Shown here: positions 38,604-51,205 of the stretch, piece after piece
Numbering within the stretch: position 1 is the first letter of the stretch
How the letters are laid out: the number at the start of each line of letters is the position of its first letter
Assembly: GCF_010015445.1 (NCBI RefSeq)
Contig: NC_053121.1
Location: 33,245,934-33,309,933 of the forward strand
DNA length: 64,000 nt
DNA from: Perca fluviatilis
Taxonomy: Eukaryota > Chordata > Actinopteri > Perciformes > Percidae
Direction: 5' to 3'
Notes under the pieces: model-generated
What the model saw: the letters and a program-made list of their open reading frames with translations, nothing else
What the model was told of the DNA's origin: nothing
Databases searched by the model: none
Translations under genes and position numbers: made by a program

Positions 38604-39422
38604 GTTGTCCCCATGAAAATATATAATAAAATATTTGTAAAAATGTGAGGTGTTTACTCATTTTCGTGACAATATGCTGCAACTCTAGCTAGCAGTCGGG
38701 ACTGCAACGGCATGCAACTAGTGCCATGTTCCAAATTACCGTTTTGTGGCTGAACTCGGTTCATTCAACCAAGGCTTCAAACGTGGGTCAAACAACTTGC
38801 TTGCTAGAACGTCAGTTGTCGAAAATTTCCAATACAGCTTTGTCTTTGTTCTGTTCCGTCTCTGTTCTGTCATCAATGCCACTCTGTCAAAACTGGTATA
38901 AACTAGATTTTTGGTGGTTGCATGGGTGACGCGTCAATGCGGGTTAGGCAAAACTTGATGATATTGAGTTGTTTGAACTCAAACACATAATTACAATAAG
39001 GTAGGCCATTAAAAGTACAGTTTACTCAGAATTCATAATTAATGTAAAGAAATGACAAATGTTTAAGTAATACAAACTCAGTTTGTTTGAGTAGAAAGTA
39101 TTGATTAAACTTTAAAAACGCAATTACAATAAGAAAGGACATGAAAAAGTTCATCTTAATCAGAATTAACAAGTGATGTCAATAAATTAGACACATTTAA
39201 GTAATATTAACTCAATATTTTGAGTTGAATCAAAATCTGGGTTTACAGTGTATGCCGAGCCACAGGAGAAGGAATCCTCGTCGCCAAAAAGCGATAATAA
39301 CGAACCTCATCACCCGAAAGAAAACTCGATGAATAGCATCTTGGTACATAGCGGCTACCGTATTTGCAACACGCATTTGAAAAAGTGAGGCGCTAGATAG
39401 CACTATTCGTATGTACCTTTAA

Positions 39423-41134
39423 TGCATTGTTACCAGGCAATAACTCTTTAAAACAGAGTTCAACTTTGAGAAAAGGATGATGATTACCTTGGCCTCAGAC
39501 TTGGAGGTGCTGACTAGACTACTCTAGTACTAATACAGTATCACCTTTGGACCTGTACTACTTCACCAAAAAATGTGATGTCTTATATTACTATTTCTAA
39601 GGCCTTTTATCCCAGATATGAAACACAGAATTATTGCAGTTTATCCATGAAATTAATCACATTTTAAAGCAGAATTTAAGCAAAAATACTCCTATGAATG
39701 ATGTCAAACCATTCTATGAACTATAATTTCCATCACCTTTCGTAGACTGAGAACTTCCAGGTTTTATTTTACCATCTAGAAAGTTGCTTGGCTTCTCCTT
39801 CAGTAACAGTCAACAAACCATAAATCTCAGCAGCTGACGGAAACACAGAGACGCTTTAAAGTCAATATCCCTCGATGCAAACTCGCACCAGCCTTCTCTA
39901 GGCAGTCCCCTTCGTCACAGACACCACTTAGACCAGAGCTGCACTTCAGGTTTCACATTAATATGCAGAAGAAATCATCCAATCATCACCCAGACGGATT
40001 AGTGTCACTTAAGGAAAGCTGCCGATTTTATCATAATCTAACACGATATGAAAGTGATCCGTATCTTACAGCCTGGTCCCATAACATTTTGAGTAAAGAG
40101 TGTGCTTTTGTTGAATGAAAAAAAAAAAAAAAAAAAAATCAGTTCTTCTCAGTAAATGAAGTTGCTGAAAAGTTAACTTTTGAGGACTAATGACCTGCCT
40201 CCTGTACGTGCTATTTGGCTCTCTTAACAATGGCAATATAGCTTCTCATTCAGGTTTGGAGAATTAATGAAAAAAACTATTGGCAGAAAAACAATAAGGT
40301 CAGTGCAGCATTTGACAAAAGCTACAATATGTCATTAGGGACAACTCTACATAATCTGTATTGAATGGCCTTGCTTGTTTCCCCTGCGCCATCATTGTCA
40401 AATTTATTCACAATTATAAACCTGCAAATCCCCTGCTGTTCAGAGCTGCCATTTCCCTACCATTAGGTCAACAGTCAAAGCACTGACTAATCATTCGTCA
40501 TATTCCCTAATGTGTTTTAAAGATTGAAATGAACTCAGAGACCTTTGTCTTGGAAAAGCTTACAATGAACACCATTCTTCAGCCATGATTTGCATGAATT
40601 TGTCTTTAATTTCAGATCTTTGAGTGGGTTTAAAGAACTTATTTTCTCAGCAACCTTTTTTTATAATACATGTTCCATCAGTGATGGTTGATGTCAGAAA
40701 TGTTGGTTTTGGTCTGATGAAATGCCACAACAGGTATTGCAGACATTTAATTTGCAAAATCTTTGAATGTACTTTCAGAAAGACAAAAGCAGAAATGCAG
40801 CTCTTTACAGTAGCAACTGAAAGCTAATATCAACTTGTATGCAGTCCTCCTTGCTGCTCTGTGGTCTCTTTTTCGGTACGTTTAAAGAATGTTGTGGGGC
40901 TGTAGCAGACAGCCGTCTTTTAAATATCACGGATGGCAAAAAAAGCCTGAGAAAAATGAGCAAATTCTGCTATAACTTCCCTCAGCCATTGTAGATGCCA
41001 TTACAGTAGATTAACAATCATGCTGTAATGTAGCACAGGATTTAGTCTTTATCTTTGTGTAGAAATATTCACATGAAAAGCAATACTTTACAAAAAGATG
41101 CAGGTATGGGTCAGTCAGTATTGTATTGTAAATA
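39423..41134. other. Intergenic, nothing recognised
   Basis: A 21-base A run at 40118-40138 is the only notable feature; no LINE or SINE body is recognisable next to it. No supported exons. Confidence 0.35.
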
Positions 41135-41142
41135 TCCTCAAC

Positions 41143-42306
41143 CAGAGGCGGCGCCAGGGAGGGGCTAGGGGGTGCTGTAGCTACCCCTAGGATTGCCATA
41201 GCACCCCCTTAGCACCGCCAAGAAATTGCTGTGGTTGATTTATAAATAAATAAAGAATCGTTAATGTGTAAATAGTATCATTTATATTTGAAAAATGAAT
41301 ACATTAATAAAACAAACAGGTGATCGTATTTGGCCAAAGGGTGCAGCACACACTGAACTTTTGACCTTACTTCCGCAGTAACGTTTTCACACAGAAGAAG
41401 AAGAGCTCAATATTTGGAGCCGTTAGGATTAGAGAAGTGAGTCTAACGCTAGCAATGGATAGTTTTTTACTCCCTCAACGTCAAGGTGTGGAGACTTCTG
41501 TAAATGAGACTGAGAGATATGGTGAACCTTTCACCAACCGGGACGAAGAAAAGCAGCCGGAGGAAGCTGATCTGACCGCGGCCGTGATTGCTGCTGAGGA
41601 TGCTTAACATCACCCTGCTGTACATGACATTAGACCAGGGGATCGCACAGCCAGGCCACAGTGGGTGAGTCAGCTGTTAGGGGTCCATGCAAGAACTTTA
41701 CTCTTATCTCTGTCTCGTAGAAGAGCATTACAGTAAACATGTGTTTTACAGAAATGTGAATAAATGGATCACCGAATCTAAAGTTATACAGGACACTGGA
41801 CATCGGTTTATTTTTAGCCCAGAAAACGTGTTCGCCCTCAGTGGCTTATTTAGATATATTAAGTCACTACAGATATGACTACAGTATTTTGCGACAATAC
41901 GTGCGTGTAAAAATCGGTGTGAGGCATAGCGCGTGTGTGTTTATGTGTGTTTATGTGTGTGCTTGGCTATGGGTGGTGTATTGGACTGCTGCATTACTCT
42001 TCTGAGCCAATGTATGAGAGCTGCACTAATGATTGTTTGAACCCGGCTTGTTGGCTGGTATTTGAAATATGTTTGGTGGGCTAATCAGAGTTCTATGATG
42101 TTGTATCAGCAACTTTAAATCAATCTCTCTCGTTCGCTCGCTTAATAAACCGCGGCGGAGGTGAGTGGGCATCTGCGGGAGTGTTTGTAAGCGAGTGTGT
42201 GAGCCTATTTGTGTCAAGGGAAACTCAAAATTTCAGAGCACCCTCACTGAAACGTCCAGCAACCCCAAAGCTCCAGCAAAAGAACATCTATGGCGCCCCG
42301 CCACTG
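41143..42306 (+). mobile_element. hAT transposon remnant with exact 8 bp duplication
   Basis: A 1164 bp element with CAGAGGCGGCGCCAGG at the left end and TGGCGCCCCGCCACTG at the right (reverse CAGTGGCGGGGCGCCA). TCCTCAAC occurs exactly at 41135-41142 and 42307-42314. It retains the start of a transposase frame (41455-41607) but most of the coding region is deleted. Confidence 0.92.
41455..41607 (+). pseudogene. hAT transposase N-terminal remnant
   Basis: A 50-codon frame from ATG at 41455 to TAA at 41607, beginning MDSFLLPQRQG and rich in Glu/Asp near its end. Just downstream, in a different reading, come DIRPGDRTARPQW-like residues similar to the DxGPxxxxARP linker that precedes the TTF zinc finger in hAT (ZMYM-like) transposases. 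The zinc finger, catalytic core and dimerisation domain are missing. A position right after the left terminus of a hAT element supports the call. Confidence 0.55.
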
Positions 42307-42314
42307 TCCTCAAC

Positions 42315-45300
42315 AGAAATCATAGTATGTATATTATGAAGTCAGCCCAATATTATAGTAATTACATCCATTTGGGACAATTTCGCCCCGCACTATTTAC
42401 ATCCAGTGGCCTGCCGATACAGGAAATAATGTGCCTTTAATGTAGCAAGGTGGAAAGTAAAGGTATAGAGGTTGGGTTGGTAGAGGGGCATGTAGCACGT
42501 CCAATGTTTTTAGACCTAACCACACCTGAACCATACGTTACATTTTCCATATGACCAAAACAGAAGCTGCAGAGTTGGGTGATCATTCTCTGTTGGTTTG
42601 TCAAAGCACATTACACAGTCATTTGATTATCTGTTAATATAGAAATAGTGATTAGTGAAGCTTTGGACTATTCCTTAGTTGGCTGGGAACCTTCTGAAGC
42701 TGCCTTGTGGACTCTGGGTGTCCCAGGGACAGTGAATCACCAACCATTGTGCTGTGGGAAAAGCTTTGGCCGCACTGCGTCATTTGGTTTCACTTCTCCT
42801 CTACAAAAAAATAAAGAGTAACGCTATACCAAGCCACAGCAGGGGAGTGGTGCTACACCAGTCAGACACCAGTCAGAGGGAATAGTTCAAAGCTCGGAAA
42901 CAAAAGCATCCTGGGGGATGTGAGGCTCAAGTGCTACAGAATTGAGCAGAATCTTGATGGCAGCGCTGGCGTCTGCTACTTCATACAACTGCATTGCGTC
43001 TACATCAGTGGAATATGGTTGTACTGTATGTGTGTGTTGTTCTCCCTCTTGTCTTCTTTGTTTCTCTCAGTTTAGCTCGTTGTGATTTAGCCTACAGACA
43101 TTTTACCAAAACACCCATCACAATTATCAAAAGAATGAAAATCTTCCACTTTTACTCTATATGTTTTCAGAAATGGGGATTTAAAAGAATTGTGCGGGAG
43201 TTTGAAGCTCCTTTCAGTGTTTGGGTTGTGTGGGGAATAAAGGCGGCACATGGTGCTCATGTCTCCCATGTTCCTCCTGCATCAGATCTTAATATATTTT
43301 GAAAATTGGGGCAAAAAAGCAGGTCTGGAATGAAAAAGCAGGGATGGTATAGTCTTAAATTGCCTTAGGGTTAGGGGTGGTGGTGGAGACGGTAGGAGAG
43401 AGGGAATGGGTTAGTGATTTTGAAATAAATCAAATGGGATTTGAGGACTTGTTTATGTGATATGATTGTATTTGAGGTAATTGTAATTTGTGTAACAATA
43501 TAAGTGATGCAAGATAAACTCATACACTGATTACAGACACAATATTTACATTATGAAACAATTAATCTGCATAGTGTGTATTTACTTACTCAGAGATGTA
43601 CTAAAGCTCTGCCCATGTATGTGCTATTACCAGCCATGTGTCTGGTCAAACTGTCACTAAATCAGAGTCCCCAACTGCCTCTGTCACTTTGCTGTAAATT
43701 GCCGTGGATAAGGGCAAAAGTTCAACACCCCCAAACAATTGTGGCTTTACAGCTGTGACAAATCTCCCAGCATCCATATCTGGCTCCATCACTGAGCTCC
43801 TCAGAATACTATCTTAATGTCTTGGTTAGGAACACAGCTCGTTAAAAAAAAAAATAAATAAATAAACTGTGCTCAGTAAAACTTGACTCCAAATTGAGAT
43901 TACGGACACAAAAAAATATTTTCCTGATGCTTTCAACAGCATCTCACCGTCCTTTTTTAGTAAACAGACCCACTGGTCAATATCTACTGCAGATTTGTGC
44001 AGCTCATATGTTTGGCCCTTCCCTGAGACAGTAAATAAAGCATACAGGTAGAAAAAAAATGGATGTGGTTGAAAGTCTGCGCGCTCACTGCTCCGTGCAG
44101 AAATGGTCCAAACAGCCCTGATGAAGTATTGATTTTCTTGGTGCAGTCTGGGTAATGAAGATAACTTTTAGTATTGACAGAATACATAAACAATCCTTTT
44201 GGAAACTGCTTGACTGCCTCTGCTTCTGTCTCCTACAACATTTTAATGGCCCCGGTTAAATATAAATGTAAATGTAAGCAAGCCAAATTTCCTACAGTGA
44301 CATTAGGAAGCAGTGAGCAGAAACAAATCAATTTGGAGCACGCAGCGCTTTAAAACTCAAATCATAAAAAACAAGGGTGAATAATGATTTTTGGAAAAAT
44401 GACTTCAAAATGCTACCCGTGTATGCTTCTCGCTGCTGTGTCTAGTTTATCTAGTGCTCTGTGTATGTCACTGGTAATGTCCTCTCTTTCATCTTAAACC
44501 ACAAGTGAGAGTCATCACAATGTATTTTACTTCTTCAGTAATTCAATCAGCTGATTTAATTGACAATTGTGCTTTCTGATTGCCTTACTAATGCTGAATT
44601 AATGCCATTGTTATAACTTGGGATATATCAGGGATAGTTCCAAGATGGTTACTCGCATTGCAAGCTGTGTAGTCACACCATATAAATGGAAAAGTAGCCT
44701 CAATTAGCTATTTTCCAGCTAGGCTATATATTAACTACACAGATAAGCAATTTTTTTATTAGCAGAATCTATTGTATAAGATGAGTTTAATGGCATTATT
44801 TGTAATGTTGTAATGCTAAAGTAATGTCGGCTTTCCAGGCATTTTGGCAGGACTTTTCTTCCCTGAAAAGCGACTCAATAAGATATTTGCACAATCAGGA
44901 ATTATGGCCCACATCCCCATTCGTTATCATTCATACAGTGCTCTGACTGGTTTGTTTGTTTTGTCAACCAGGGAAACAGTCATAAATGGGTTAATATTAA
45001 ACTGTCACCCATTTTCCAAAGCATACCATAGTATTTTAGGTTTTAAAAGCTTTAAAAGCTGATTCTGCTGCAGTGGTGCGTGCGATAACGTGAAGGTGCA
45101 AGTTGCAGATCGCTGCATTTTTTCTTGTGATTTGAGTACATTGGTAGCATTATGTATCGATTTTTGATTGCCATCTAGTGTTTTTCTAATGAGCACAGAC
45201 TGAGGCGTGGCTTTTGGCTATGGATATAGATAAGGTGACTTTGTGTCTGGCTCAGAGCTAATCACAAAGACAAACAAGCAGCAGTATCCTCTATAAGTCA

Positions 45301-45747
45301 GAATCATTGTCTGATCAAAAGGTCAGTATAATTTAAATCCTCCCTTGGGCAAGACACAACTTGCTCCTGTAAAGTGGATTTTATTGTACAACACAAAGCA
45401 TTTATGTTGGGAAATTTGTGAATTTAAAGCAGGATGTTGAATATTTTTTGTTAAATATTAAACATATGGTTTTAGTATATTTGTTCCTCTTTTGGCATGC
45501 TTCACCTCCATCAGATTCTCCACAGTTTAGGGCTGATAAGCGATTTGGAAGATAACTTTTTCCTTTTTTTCCCCTCTGAGAGAAGTTGCCCTTGTATCTA
45601 AAGACTCAGGATATAACAAGGACAAATGGGAAACCACACCACACATAACACAACTGCACATAACACAACTGCCACCATACTATTTGAAATATGCACTGAT
45701 AAGTGCCTCTTCACTGCTTTCCTGTTCAAAAACATGTGGTTCCACAG
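42315..45747. other. Intergenic, nothing recognised
   Basis: No exon with splice support on either strand. Frames such as 42994-43302 appear to be chance. Confidence 0.35.
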
Positions 45748-45748
45748 C

Positions 45749-45779
<31 letters not shown>

Positions 45780-45781
45780 CT
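45748..45781. repeat. (CAA)n microsatellite
   Basis: About 11 CAA units. They produce artificial poly-Thr, poly-Asn and poly-Val frames on the two strands. Confidence 0.95.
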
Positions 45782-47155
45782 GTGTTCTCATTCAACATGC
45801 TCTCCCCCATGGCTTAGTGTTCAACAGAAATGATGTGAGGACAATAACCAGCCTGTATATCTCAGTTTTATCCAGAACATCGCAGAAGATACATCGGCGA
45901 AGTCTCCATATTTTTGTGTTTGAGACTAATCTGGTGAGAAAGAAAGACACAGAGTGCTTGAGATGTGTTTGCCTATTCGTCTATTTATATGTGTGTGCAG
46001 GCCTCCATATTTTTCTGTATTAATATCTGAGTTTATACAATTGTCAGTGCATGTATGCATGTAGATAGGTAGAGAAGCCACAGTATAGCTAACATAGAAA
46101 ACAGCGCCATAACACAATTGTCAAGGAAAAAAAATAAATGTATATTCAGTCAATTGTTAGGGTTTGTGATAAAAAATTGTTTGTACAGGTCAATATTCTC
46201 ATAAGGCTGCCTATACAACCTGAAGTAGCAACAGCAAACTCATAGTACACACAGTGATTATAATCTGAAAGGACAGCATAAACCTTTTCTAAAATGTTTG
46301 CATAAGTGCAGGCTGGCAACAAAACACAATACCACTAAAGTAAATGGCTGAGGACGTTAAGACATAAGTCAACAAATCATCGTAAGTAGGCTACATAACA
46401 TTTTAAAAGAAACTACACAATAAGCTGTTACAACAAAGCGTAACTTCACTGATTTTAGGCATCGATGTCTGTTTACAGGTGTTGGGGAGTACTATGTATG
46501 GGGATTAAAGCCTTTTGAGTCTCCGGAGGGAGCTGTTTGCCTCAAGCGATCAAGTCACTTAAGTCACTTAAGTCAGCATCAGTTAGGGCTGAAGACTACA
46601 AGTTTAAAATGAAAAAAGTCTGGGGGTGTGGAGTTAGAAAGAAGTGAGCATATGGTAAATAAAATGTTTTCAATGTCTTCAAATGAACGACAGTGCATCT
46701 TGGATAATATCTAGTTCTGTTAATATAGACATGGTAGCTAGTTAGCATACTAGCCAACTACTCGGTCTGATGGCAATTTAGCCTCTGGGGGCAACGGCCA
46801 ATACTTTTGGGTGTTCCAGTGTAGCCAGTGTATCCGGGTTAAGACTTCCTCTTCCATGCGCCAGTCATTGTTTACAGTTAGGCAATACTTTTTTAAGTGT
46901 TTAAGGTCCAGACAACATTTCAACTAATTTCTATAAACAGATATATGCATGTGAATGCAGATAAATTACCCCAAAAAGCTGATAAAACGCTAAATGGTTG
47001 TCAGACGATAGCCGATGGGAGATGTAGGCAAATGTGTTTTGCCTCTTTTGCCCTCCACACAGACTGTTTACCTGCATGCAACCAAAGCCTGCTCAAATGT
47101 GATTGGTCAATATACTACTCATACTACAAACGGAAACCTGAACACTTCCGATACC
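45782..47155. other. Intergenic, nothing recognised
   Basis: A short direct repeat of AAGTCACTT near 46553-46575 was noticed. The 122-codon frame at 46897-47265 overlaps the dispersed repeat that follows and is not a gene. Confidence 0.3.
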
Positions 47156-47385
47156 AAAATCCTACCAAAAGCCCTTTACATTTCATCATTCACCCCGATT
47201 TACACACACATTCATACACCGGTGGCCGAGGTTACCATACAAGGTGCCACCTGCTCATCAGATAACACACATTCAATATCTTGCTCAGTATCTTGTCCAC
47301 GGACACTCTGACATGTAGACTGCAGGGGCCAGGGATCGAACCACCAGACAGCAGCTCTACCTCCTGAGCAACAGCCACTCAGATA
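47156..47385 (+). repeat. Second copy of the GGCCGAGG / GGGATCGAACCACC repeat
   Basis: GTGGCCGAGGTTACCATACA, GTATCTTGTCCACGGACACT and CCAGGGATCGAACCACCAGA follow the same order as in the copy at 4116-4385. The 5' part is truncated. Confidence 0.7.
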
Positions 47386-48432
47386 TCTGTTTAAAGAGAT
47401 TAACTGGATACTGACTCCACCGCTTCAAAGTTTGGACTAAGTAGAAAAGTTAAAAGTGGACTTCACTACGTCACTCCCAAATCTTTGTACTTAACGGAAG
47501 CTCTAACGTGTGTTTACATCTGCTAATCGTTCTAATAAGAGGGTGTCATGTATATGTGTGTGTGAATGCCTGTATGTGTATATGCTTGGCTGTGTTTGTG
47601 TGTGTGTCTGAGACCTGAAGTTCATACAGTGTATCTGGGTGGACTGACAGTGGGTAATTAGCTGCACACATTTAGCTGCGGTGCTTTCCGTGTCCGCCTT
47701 TAAGGTGTCAGCTGTAGATAGCGGCCGTCTTCATGTGTGATGGATGTTGTAATTACAGCAGGCGGGAGAGCTGGCGACTAAAATTGGAAATAAAGTGTAG
47801 TTTGGCCCAATCATGAGACCCTTTTACCAGGACCAGTCTCTCTGCCAACCAAACTTTTTTTTTTTTTTAGATTAGCTGGTTTTGTTTGTGACTCAAGTCC
47901 CAAGGAGCTTGAGATAACTTTGTAACTCCACCACTGTGGGTCCTGGGATAAATTGCCTCTGGGCGCAGCTTCGCAGATGCCACAGATGTATGGCCTGCCT
48001 CAGAATCTGTCACTTTAATTTAACTACATCAAAGGATAGGTTCTCTGAATAATGCACTGCACCATGGGGAGGGGGGCAGGATACAACTCCTGACAGCTGC
48101 ATTTTGGGGAACCTGCAGAGAGAGAGACAGAGAGAGACTGACAGAAAGGGCGATGCGGAAAAGCACTGGGAATTCTTCAGCTTAATTGCATTGTGTTTGA
48201 AATCCCCCAGTTCCTCAATAAGTGAACTGTATCTAAAATAATAAATAAAAAATTGTTCTGCCTACGTGGTTAAAATTGGATAATTTTCTGCTGACAGAAA
48301 ACCTTTCTACCGCAGGTAAGTGGAGGATTGTTGTTGTAGCATCTCAACTAATGGTGACAAACTGTTTCAAAGGCTTGTTCAGTTTCTTGGTGGGAAACGA
48401 CAGACATCTACACACATGCTGCACAACAGCAG
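47386..48432. other. Intergenic, nothing recognised
   Basis: TGTG-rich tract near 47550-47610 and a purine-rich patch at 48115-48150. No gene supported. Confidence 0.3.
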
Positions 48433-48530
48433 TAGGGCTGGGAATCTCTCGGCACCTCACGATCCGATTCCTACGATGGCCTACCATACGATTATAAAAC
48501 AGTTATCGATGCACCAAACATTTTAAATTT
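48433..48530 (+). repeat. hAT-like terminal fragment (TAGGGCTGGGAATC)
   Basis: TAGGGCTGGGAATCTCTCGG followed by CACCTCACGATCCGATTC and CAGTTATCGATGCACC is the conserved end of a fish hAT family. The other end was not found, so it is truncated or broken. Confidence 0.55.
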
Positions 48531-48831
48531 CTATACATAATTAGTTTTTTTCTCACAGTTTTTTTTTCACTGTGCCGATGAAAGGATCCAGCGAGTGCTG
48601 CGTCAACGATGTCAGAGCGGTTTCACGCGGCGACACTACAGTGTGGCGATCAGCTGAGAATCCCGCCTTCACTGAGGGGGTACTATCTACAGTGGAAAAC
48701 AAAATAGAGAAAAGCGACTGGTACCAAAAGTGAGTTCAGTGAAGTCGTGCTGAACCATGCAGTGGAAATAAGGCATAAGACCACTGGACCACAATGATGC
48801 TCCCATGACTGTAAATTTCACACTTAGTTAA

Positions 48832-49215
48832 AGTGGTTATATGTAACTTTCATTTTGTGTTGAAATCAGCGGCCCCTTTGGACAAACCACACTTGCTGTC
48901 ATCAAGTCAAGGTCTAGGATTTAGCGTTACGAGGTGGTCATATAGTTACGATGAATGTTTTGCTCAGACAGAACGTCATTCATTTACAATAAGAGAATAC
49001 GGTACAGATGCATGCATCAGAATTGCATTACAATTCGCAATACAGATAACTTAGGAAACTAATTGGATGTAGAATACGCACGACGCTTTTACAAAAATAC
49101 AGGGGACACAAACGAAAAGGAGTGGCCAACATAAACACGGACTAAAAGGAATCAAACGTCCGCACTAAACGGAAGGGGGATGTCATTTAATGTTGGCTAC
49201 TAACGTACAACCACT
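48832..49215. mobile_element. TTAA-type MITE (AGTGGTTATATGTAAC ends)
   Basis: It starts AGTGGTTATATGTAAC after TTAA (48828-48831) and ends AACGTACAACCACT before TTGA (49216-49219). The termini are imperfect inverted repeats and the right flank differs from TTAA by one base. 384 bp, non-coding. Confidence 0.58.
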
Positions 49216-49219
49216 TTGA

Positions 49220-49597
49220 TCAATGTAAAGTTATTTTATGAATGAAATAGATATATTACATACCTGAGAGCCAATTCTGGTCATTTATGATCATCAGATG
49301 GAAAAATACACAGTTTACTCTATGTCTTCTTATATGTCTTTTTTCAGCAGGTGTTGAAGCCTAAAGAAACCAGAGGCTCCTGGGAAGCTAAAAAGTTTGT
49401 TTAGCGTGTTATAGTGACTTTGTTCCTGCAGAAAAGATTTTTAATAAAAACAGTGTTTGGGTTGAACTCTCCCTGTTGACCATCTGTGTGCCCCTGAACC
49501 TGCAGAAGTATTAGTTTGTTTTTTTAATATAAGCGTAGCAAATGTAAATCCTCCCCCGACACACACCTTCTGTATACAGCTCTGGGTTTGATTTACA
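49220..49597. other. Intergenic, nothing recognised
   Basis: Short AT-rich gap between two repeats. Confidence 0.3.
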
Positions 49598-50540
49598 CAG
49601 TGGTGGAGGAAGTGCTGAATCTCAGTACTTAAGTAAAAGTACAAATAACCAGAGACATATTTACTTTAGTAAAAGTAGATGTACCACAATGACAACCCTA
49701 CTTAAGTAAAAGTAAAAAGTACCTGATTTTAAATGTACTTTAAGTATTAAAAGTAAAAGTACTTGCATAACAATTTATTCTCTTAATCTTATTTGCATAT
49801 TACCAAAAGAAACTTGGTTAGTTGGTTAGTTTGCACCTTGGTCAGTGAGGTCACTGTGTCTAGTGACCAGTGATTTACAAAGGGGGTTATTTTGATGCTA
49901 AGCTGACCACAAACAAGGCCATGTATTGTGGTAGTGGAAAATTATCCATACTGTCCACTACCACAAACAAGGCCTGGCTTTTAAAAAAAGTTCCTATCCC
50001 AACCAGCATAAAACGGAAATATGTTGTTAAAATCGGAATGCCGTTGGTTTTATTCATTGATGTATTTTAGGAGGGTTTTATTTCCTTCAACCATAATAAG
50101 TAAGCAAATAAAGTGTGTGAAGCAGCAGAAATGGGGAAGCGATGTGAAGAGGTCCAGCCAAATAAATAAGATATGAACGCAGCCTGGTGGAGAAGTAAAC
50201 AACGCTGTGGAGAGAAAAAGATGGTAACTATGATTAAAAACAGGAATAATAAGAAAAAAGAATGTATTACCGAGGGTCAGCGGTGCTGATGCACAGGCTC
50301 TGGAGCACCGGAGCCGGCTTGGAAGCCGATGAATGTTCGGTGGTGCCAGATATATATCTATGGCATCCAAACTTCACTGGTGAGCCAAACGTGTGACGGT
50401 CAGGAAGACATTTTGGTGGGGGGTGGAAACTGATCAGAAAATGTAACGAAAATGTAACAGAACGTTGTAGAAATGTAGTGGAGTAGAAAGTATAGATAAT
50501 TGCTGCAAAATGTAACGAAGTAAAAGTCAAAAGTATGCAT
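49598..50540. repeat. Interspersed repeat with AAGTAAAAGTAC ends
   Basis: The left side (49598-49775) has CAGTGGTGGAGGAAGTGCTG and many AGTAAAAGTA motifs. The right side (50430-50540) has AATGTAACAGAACG, AATGTAGTGGAGTAGAAAGT and AAGTAAAAGTCAAAAGTA. This pairing is a widespread teleost repeat, presumably a DNA transposon derivative. The middle contains GAGCACCGGAGCCGGCTTGG and frames on the minus strand without recognised domains. Confidence 0.55.
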
Positions 50541-51186
50541 ATTATAGATAATACAAATGTGAAAAGTGAAAGAAAAAAAAAATTTTACATAGAGGAAAAC
50601 AGCCTGTCTGGTTATGACAAAAACCAAAAGGCTCTTTCCAAGCAATTCTCAAATAGCTTTTGTATCTCAAAATCTATCCTTTGACTGCTGTCATGTTGAA
50701 ATTTGAGCGTTCCTCAGGATTCAAACAAGAATCTGTTTCACAAAAAAGGATGAAAAGCTGCGAAGACTAGGTTTTATCGCCCCCAAAAATATGTATTTTC
50801 CATGTTGTTAACCATTAAACTGCACACTTAACTCATCTGTAAAGTCATCTCTGACAGCATGAAGGTTTATTCACAACCTCTCCACCAATGCTTCATTATG
50901 CAAATAATTTAGGAAATCAGTAGTTGCCTGGCTGATGCGACGACAGACAGATGAAGATGTAAAAACAGAAGAATTGGACCTAACCAATGAAGAACTAAGA
51001 GTAATAGGAAAACTGAAATTTGCCCGTTTTGAACCACTTGATCTTTTGGACTCTGGATTTGTTTGACTGTGTGGACTGCCTCATGAACTCGTAAGCTTTT
51101 GTCCCTTCATGGTCAATAATAATCTGAACCGTATCAGTCTGCCAAGCTGTCTGCAATCGGGTCATATCCCTGTTGCCCTGCCTGCA
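50541..51186. other. Intergenic, nothing recognised
   Basis: No supported gene or repeat termini. Confidence 0.3.
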
Positions 51187-51205
51187 CCAACTGTGACATT
51201 CTTCT

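Larger units (their letters stand above)
32799..39250. mobile_element. 6.45 kb TA-flanked transposon with CACTGTAAACCC termini
   Basis: The left end is CACTGTAAACCCGGAT and the right end ATCTGGGTTTACAGTG, inverted repeats of at least 12 bp. TA dinucleotides flank both ends (32797-32798, 39251-39252). Removing the element and one TA restores CATACTTATGCCG inside the host MITE. Subterminal regions are AT-rich; on the right a block recurs with about 133 bp spacing (TTACAATAAG at 38991 and 39124). It carries a minus-strand SAMD3-like gene fragment (33509-34777) and is itself interrupted by another element at 34888-38353. The superfamily is not certain: the TA duplication excludes classical CACTA elements (3 bp) despite the CACTG end. 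Confidence 0.75.
32408..39418. mobile_element. TTAA-flanked MITE split by a 6.45 kb insertion
   Basis: The left arm starts AGGTACACTGTGTAG after TTAA (32404-32407). The right arm ends GTATGTACCT before TTAA (39419-39422). AGGTACA/TGTACCT are inverted repeats and the flanking TTAA on both sides fits piggyBac-type integration. The two arms (32408-32798 and 39251-39418) together form a typical non-coding MITE of about 557 bp, with CTTCCATGTCGTTCCGCCAT in the left arm and a CACTATTCGTATGTACC end on the right. Everything between them belongs to a later insertion. Confidence 0.82.

Noticed and set aside
32799..39250. Classical CACTA (EnSpm) element
   Set aside because: The ends begin CACTG, but the flanks duplicate TA rather than 2-4 bp with a shared third base, and no En/Spm transposase was seen; superfamily left open.
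45598..46023. Frames with poly-Val, poly-Thr or poly-Asn
   Set aside because: All are readings of the CAA microsatellite at 45748-45781.
46897..47311. 122- and 98-codon plus-strand frames
   Set aside because: They run into the dispersed repeat at 47156-47385 and overlap each other in different frames, with no domain recognised.
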